17,771 nt of DNA from Ulvibacter sp047614245 (GTDB taxonomy: Bacteria; Bacteroidota; Bacteroidia; Flavobacteriales; Flavobacteriaceae): NCBI GenBank assembly GCA_047614245.1, contig JBLHIC010000051.1, positions 1 through 17,771 of the forward strand, written 5' to 3'. Shown in pieces: positions 15,481 to 17,771 of this stretch (position 1 is the stretch's first letter; each line of letters starts with the position of its first letter). A program made the translations under genes and the position numbers. The notes under the pieces were generated by a model. It did not search any database and was not told where the DNA came from. It saw only the letters and a list, made by a program, of their open reading frames with translations.

Positions 15481-15488
15481 CAAAGCTA
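15481..15488 (-). promoter_or_regulatory. his operon promoter, -7 element
   Basis: TAGCTTTG on the minus strand is an exact TAnnTTTG match and lies 16 bases upstream of the leader-peptide ATG. It would place the transcript start within about 10 bases of that ATG. A poor -33 candidate (TTTTC) lies about 19 bases further upstream. The location exactly in front of the leader peptide supports the call. Confidence 0.6.
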
Positions 15489-15552
15489 CATATTTTTTTT
15501 ATTGTAGAAAAGCATCGTTCATTTTTGTGACAAATTTATGAAACAAGAAAAC

Positions 15553-15578
15553 AGGGTTCATAGAATTTTTTTAACCCT
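15553..15578 (-). terminator. Candidate terminator of the DUF998 gene
   Basis: AGGGTT/AACCCT (arms 15553-15558 and 15573-15578) form a 6-bp stem with a 14-base A/T-rich loop, followed on the minus strand by GTTTTCTTGTTT. It begins 17 bases after the DUF998 stop codon. It would insulate the his promoter from upstream transcription, but the short stem and long loop make it modest. Confidence 0.4.
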
Positions 15579-15594
15579 CGAGCAAACTAATTTA

Positions 15595-16233
15595 TTATAC
15601 CGAACGATTTATTGGTGTTTTATTCTTTATTGCTAAAGCACACGAAACTATCCAGAAAATGAAAACCATCTCAATAATTCGCTGATAAAGGCCTTTAAAT
15701 TGAGATGTTGCATCAGAAAACAATATAAAAACAAAGAGCAGGCTTAGAATACCATATATAATTCCTAGCCTTGATAATCTATTGTATTTTGGATCTTGTT
15801 TTAAACCAACACCTATTAATAGAATGCTTAGTGGAACGAAAAGATAGGTCAAAGCTCCCGCTAAATTATGAATTACCTGAGAAATGCTAGGATTTATAAA
15901 CTCTGGATTGCATAGAGTATCACAAGGAAATATCGCTACAACAATTGTTGCGATGCCATAAAAGACTCCAAAGGCATAAAATCCGATTTTTGTTAATTTG
16001 GAGGGTGGAAACATTTTGGATAGACGAAAACAGAAAATGGAAATGAGAATTCCGCTAGGGATATACCCATAGCCTCTTAGAATTATACCATATTCGGTGT
16101 CAATTGCGTATGATTCACTTATATATTGACTTATTACACTATAGTCTTCAATTAGAAATCCACCAACGACAGCACAAAACGTAAATAGACTGACTCCAAC
16201 TATTCCAATAAAAAAGGTTAATCTATTATTCAT
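15595..16233 (-). CDS. DUF998 family integral membrane protein
   Basis: A 212-residue protein with about six hydrophobic helices (first about 5-27, last about 188-204), of the type seen in DUF998 (PF06197). Typical features are 'SVISQYISESYA' (about 32-43) after the first helix, reminiscent of the DUF998 'dPlSQyISELG' segment, 'GYGYIPSGILIS' in helix 2, and the 'FPCDTLCNP' (about 102-110) loop followed by 'SISQVIHNLAGALTYL' (116-131). The D/C-rich loop plus 'H.laal' pattern is conserved in the family. The function is unknown. The ATG at 16233 overlaps the closing TGA of the upstream VOC remnant, so its present 5' context may be the result of a deletion. It lies upstream of the his leader on the same strand. 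Confidence 0.83.
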   Translation of the reverse strand: MNNRLTFFIGIVGVSLFTFCAVVGGFLIEDYSVISQYISESYAIDTEYGIILRGYGYIPSGILISIFCFRLSKMFPPSKLTKIGFYAFGVFYGIATIVVAIFPCDTLCNPEFINPSISQVIHNLAGALTYLFVPLSILLIGVGLKQDPKYNRLSRLGIIYGILSLLFVFILFSDATSQFKGLYQRIIEMVFIFWIVSCALAIKNKTPINRSV

Positions 16234-16439
16234 CGTTTTTTGAATATGTTATGAGTACAACCATTTACGATATCCTTTTCCGTTTTTTCGAATCTTCCCT
16301 GAGTACCACTTTCTGAAAAACCGATATAGAGCGGACTGTAATCAGTAAAATTTCAATCGAAGGCTTTGGTGTAAAAGTTCTTTATTTTCTGAACGATCTT
16401 CGCTCTATATGCAACGTAATTAATATGATGTCTACTCAT
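16230..16439 (-). pseudogene. VOC/glyoxalase-family protein remnant (N-terminal half, with a nonsense codon)
   Basis: Minus-strand translation from ATG 16439 gives MSRHHINYVAYRAKIVQKIK, then 'NFYTKAFD', a TGA at 16355-16353 (codon 29), then 'NFTDYSPLYIGFSESGTQGR' and 'FEKTEKDIVNG', all in one frame. This matches the N-terminal half of a short VOC-superfamily family known to me as '..RHHINYIEF....IEKIKAFY..AFGW.FTDYGP.Y.GFS.SG..GGFEKT'. The stop therefore replaces the conserved Trp after 'AFD/G'. The C-terminal half, with the 'FPGG.RFHF.DP.GNELAVW' segment, is absent. After residue 60 the frame becomes unrelated and ends at a TGA overlapping the DUF998 start codon. It lies 18 bases after the MOSC gene stop. 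The region would otherwise be an unexplained 224-base gap. Confidence 0.8.
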
Positions 16440-16457
16440 TCCATTTTAATAAATTTA

Positions 16458-17093
16458 TTATTTAAGATATTCACTTAATAATATCCTTTTTTTAGGGGGG
16501 ATAGCTTTACTATTTATGGCGATTTTTAATAAGTCTTGATCCTTTTCTTTTGCAAAAACCAACTGAAATAATGCTGCTACCGATATTCTGGTTTCGGGCC
16601 GATCAACAAGCGTAAAATCATCATTAATAGTTACGTTTCCCTCTTCTAAGATGCTTAAATAGGTGCCTCCAAATCCGTGTTTGACAAATTGTTTCAGCAC
16701 TTTTTGGGTTCCAAATTTATGACCAAATTTATAACAGGGTTCTCTAAATTGAGAAACCTGTACTAATGCTTCTCCTACCTTATATATATCACCTAAGAAT
16801 ACTTTTGTCTCATCAAAATCAGATACCGTCAGATTTTCTCCAAACATTCCCCAACTCCAATTTAGAGCGGGGTATAGGCTCTTCCAATAAGGATATTGTT
16901 CCGAAGAAAATATATAACAAGCCTTGTAATAACCTCCGTGATTTAGTCGATCTGAGACTTCGTCGGTAAGGACATCATTCTTTGTTAAATAAATTGGTTT
17001 GTTAGTTGGTTTCTTAAATATACCTGTTGTTTCTTCTTTACCGTTCCAAATGAATGTTGCAGGCTTCGCAATGTTTGTAGAGATTATTTTCAT
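16458..17093 (-). CDS. MOSC domain protein, YiiM-like
   Basis: A 211-residue soluble protein of the MOSC (molybdenum cofactor sulfurase C-terminal) superfamily, similar in size and motifs to E. coli YiiM. Signatures are 'DRLNHGGYYKACYIFSSEQYPYW' (48-70; compare the usual 'D...HGG.dkAvy.y....Y..W'), 'GMFGENLTV' (82-90), 'GDIYKVGEALVQVSQFREPC' (101-120) with the expected cofactor-ligating Cys120, and 'GFGGTYLSILEEG' (140-152). YiiM-like proteins take part in molybdenum-cofactor-dependent reduction of N-hydroxylated compounds such as 6-hydroxylaminopurine; extending this role here is inference. The commonly conserved proline of 'QPR.PC' is phenylalanine (Phe116). The ATG at 17093 gives the canonical N-terminus. 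Confidence 0.88.
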   Translation of the reverse strand: MKIISTNIAKPATFIWNGKEETTGIFKKPTNKPIYLTKNDVLTDEVSDRLNHGGYYKACYIFSSEQYPYWKSLYPALNWSWGMFGENLTVSDFDETKVFLGDIYKVGEALVQVSQFREPCYKFGHKFGTQKVLKQFVKHGFGGTYLSILEEGNVTINDDFTLVDRPETRISVAALFQLVFAKEKDQDLLKIAINSKAIPPKKRILLSEYLK

Positions 17094-17198
17094 TCAGTAT
17101 AAAATCCTAAGAAGGTGGTTTGTTTAGTTTTAAAATTTTCAATTTTTATTGAGCGTTTTAGTATATTTAATTTTTCAGATTGTATAAATGTATAAAAA

Positions 17199-17227
17199 AA
17201 AGCGCAAGTCGTTATTACTTGCGCTTT
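17199..17227 (-). terminator. Intrinsic terminator of the ACR3 gene
   Basis: A perfect 11-bp stem AAAGCGCAAGT/ACTTGCGCTTT (arms 17199-17209 and 17217-17227) with a 7-base loop, followed on the minus strand by an unbroken run of U residues. It lies 41 bases downstream of the ACR3-like stop codon and separates that gene from the MOSC gene. Confidence 0.9.
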
Positions 17228-17268
17228 ATTAAGACTATTTATTACAACCTTGCTGTTATAAGCTTTGT

Positions 17269-17771
17269 TTAGGTTTCAGTATTGGCTTTTCCGAAGTACT
17301 TTTTCCGCAACCAAAATGACACCCGAACCAATAAAATAAGTGCAGGAACTTCCACTAAAGGACCAATGACGCCTGCAAATGCTTGACCTGAATTTAGGCC
17401 AAACACTGCAATGGCAACTGCAATAGCAAGTTCAAAATTATTTCCGGCAGCCGTAAACGCTACCGCAGCTGTTTTATCATATTCTGCTCCCATAGCTTTG
17501 GTAAAGAAGAAACCTATAATGAACATTAAACTAAAATAAATAAGTAGTGGAATCGCAATGATCAAAACATCCATCGGAATTTCAACAATTAACTCTCCCT
17601 TTAATGAAAACATAACCACGATCGTAAAGAGAAGTGCAACCAATGTCAATGGTGAGATCCTTGGAATAAATTTGTTGGTATACCAATCCTCGCCTTTGAG
17701 TTTTACTAAAATCAATCTGCTTAAAATTCCTAATAAGAACGGAATACCTAAATAAATAGCTACGCTTTCAG
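17269..17771 (-). CDS. ACR3-type arsenite efflux permease, C-terminal part
   Basis: The reading frame is open to the right edge (in frame from 17769) with 167 codons visible, so the true start lies outside the window; the TTG at 17715 is internal, not the start. The edge sequence 'ESVAIYLGIPFLLGILSRLI' continues into 'KFIPRISPLTLVALLFTIVV', 'MFSLKGELIV', 'TAAGNNFELAIAVAIAVFG' and 'GQAFAGVIGPLVEVPALIL'. These are hallmark motifs of ACR3 (BASS superfamily) arsenite/H+ antiporters. Four or five transmembrane segments are visible, and the basic tail 'WLRKKYFGKANTET' is probably cytoplasmic. The functional cysteine of the family lies in the unseen N-terminal half. Whether it belongs to an ars operon (arsR/arsC further right) cannot be told from here. 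Confidence 0.92.
   Translation of the reverse strand, partial: ESVAIYLGIPFLLGILSRLILVKLKGEDWYTNKFIPRISPLTLVALLFTIVVMFSLKGELIVEIPMDVLIIAIPLLIYFSLMFIIGFFFTKAMGAEYDKTAAVAFTAAGNNFELAIAVAIAVFGLNSGQAFAGVIGPLVEVPALILLVRVSFWLRKKYFGKANTET

Noticed and set aside
17269..17715. Treating the ACR3-like frame as a complete 148-residue gene starting at TTG 17715
   Set aside because: The same frame continues with conserved ACR3 sequence to the window edge, so the gene is cut by the window rather than short.

Overview
This is a low-GC, gene-dense stretch of a Bacteroidota chromosome, most likely from the family Flavobacteriaceae. The evidence is the set of lineage-typical families (BatA N-terminal domain, DUF2400/TIGR02757, DUF5916 with a CBM9-like domain, fused HisB and fused HisIE), the near-absence of Shine-Dalgarno sequences, and several TAnnTTTG promoter -7 elements.

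Layout. Positions 1-1825 hold three minus-strand genes read leftward: a LolD-type ABC ATPase, a DUF2400 protein, and the start of a BatA-like membrane protein cut by the window edge. Positions 1961-4384 (minus) encode a large secreted, probably outer-membrane DUF5916 protein, divergent from folE (4541-5140, plus). A short intergenic segment bounded by small inverted repeats follows, then a small membrane protein gene (5387-5695) that converges, across a perfect 14-bp terminator stem, on a secreted protein of unknown function (5799-6494, minus). Positions 6653-7708 (minus) are a bestrophin-family pseudogene with three in-frame stop codons and no net frameshift. A four-helix membrane protein gene follows at 7789-8217.

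Positions 8410-15294 (minus) form a complete histidine biosynthesis operon, hisG-hisD-hisC-hisB-hisH-hisA-hisF-hisIE. Genes overlap by 4-8 bases or are 4 bases apart, and all ten enzymatic steps from PRPP + ATP to histidine are covered. Its 300-base leader (15295-15594) is the most interesting part of the window. It carries a 20-residue leader peptide with four His codons, an antiterminator, and an intrinsic terminator just before hisG, with a TAnnTTTG promoter element just upstream. This is the architecture of a ribosome-mediated histidine attenuator.

Upstream of the leader are a DUF998 membrane protein gene (15595-16233), a decayed VOC/glyoxalase fragment (16230-16439) with a Trp-to-stop mutation and a missing C-terminal half, a YiiM-like MOSC gene (16458-17093), a strong terminator, and the C-terminal half of an ACR3-type arsenite efflux permease running off the right edge.

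No mobile element, CRISPR array, tRNA or rRNA was seen. Two gene remnants lie on either side of the his operon.
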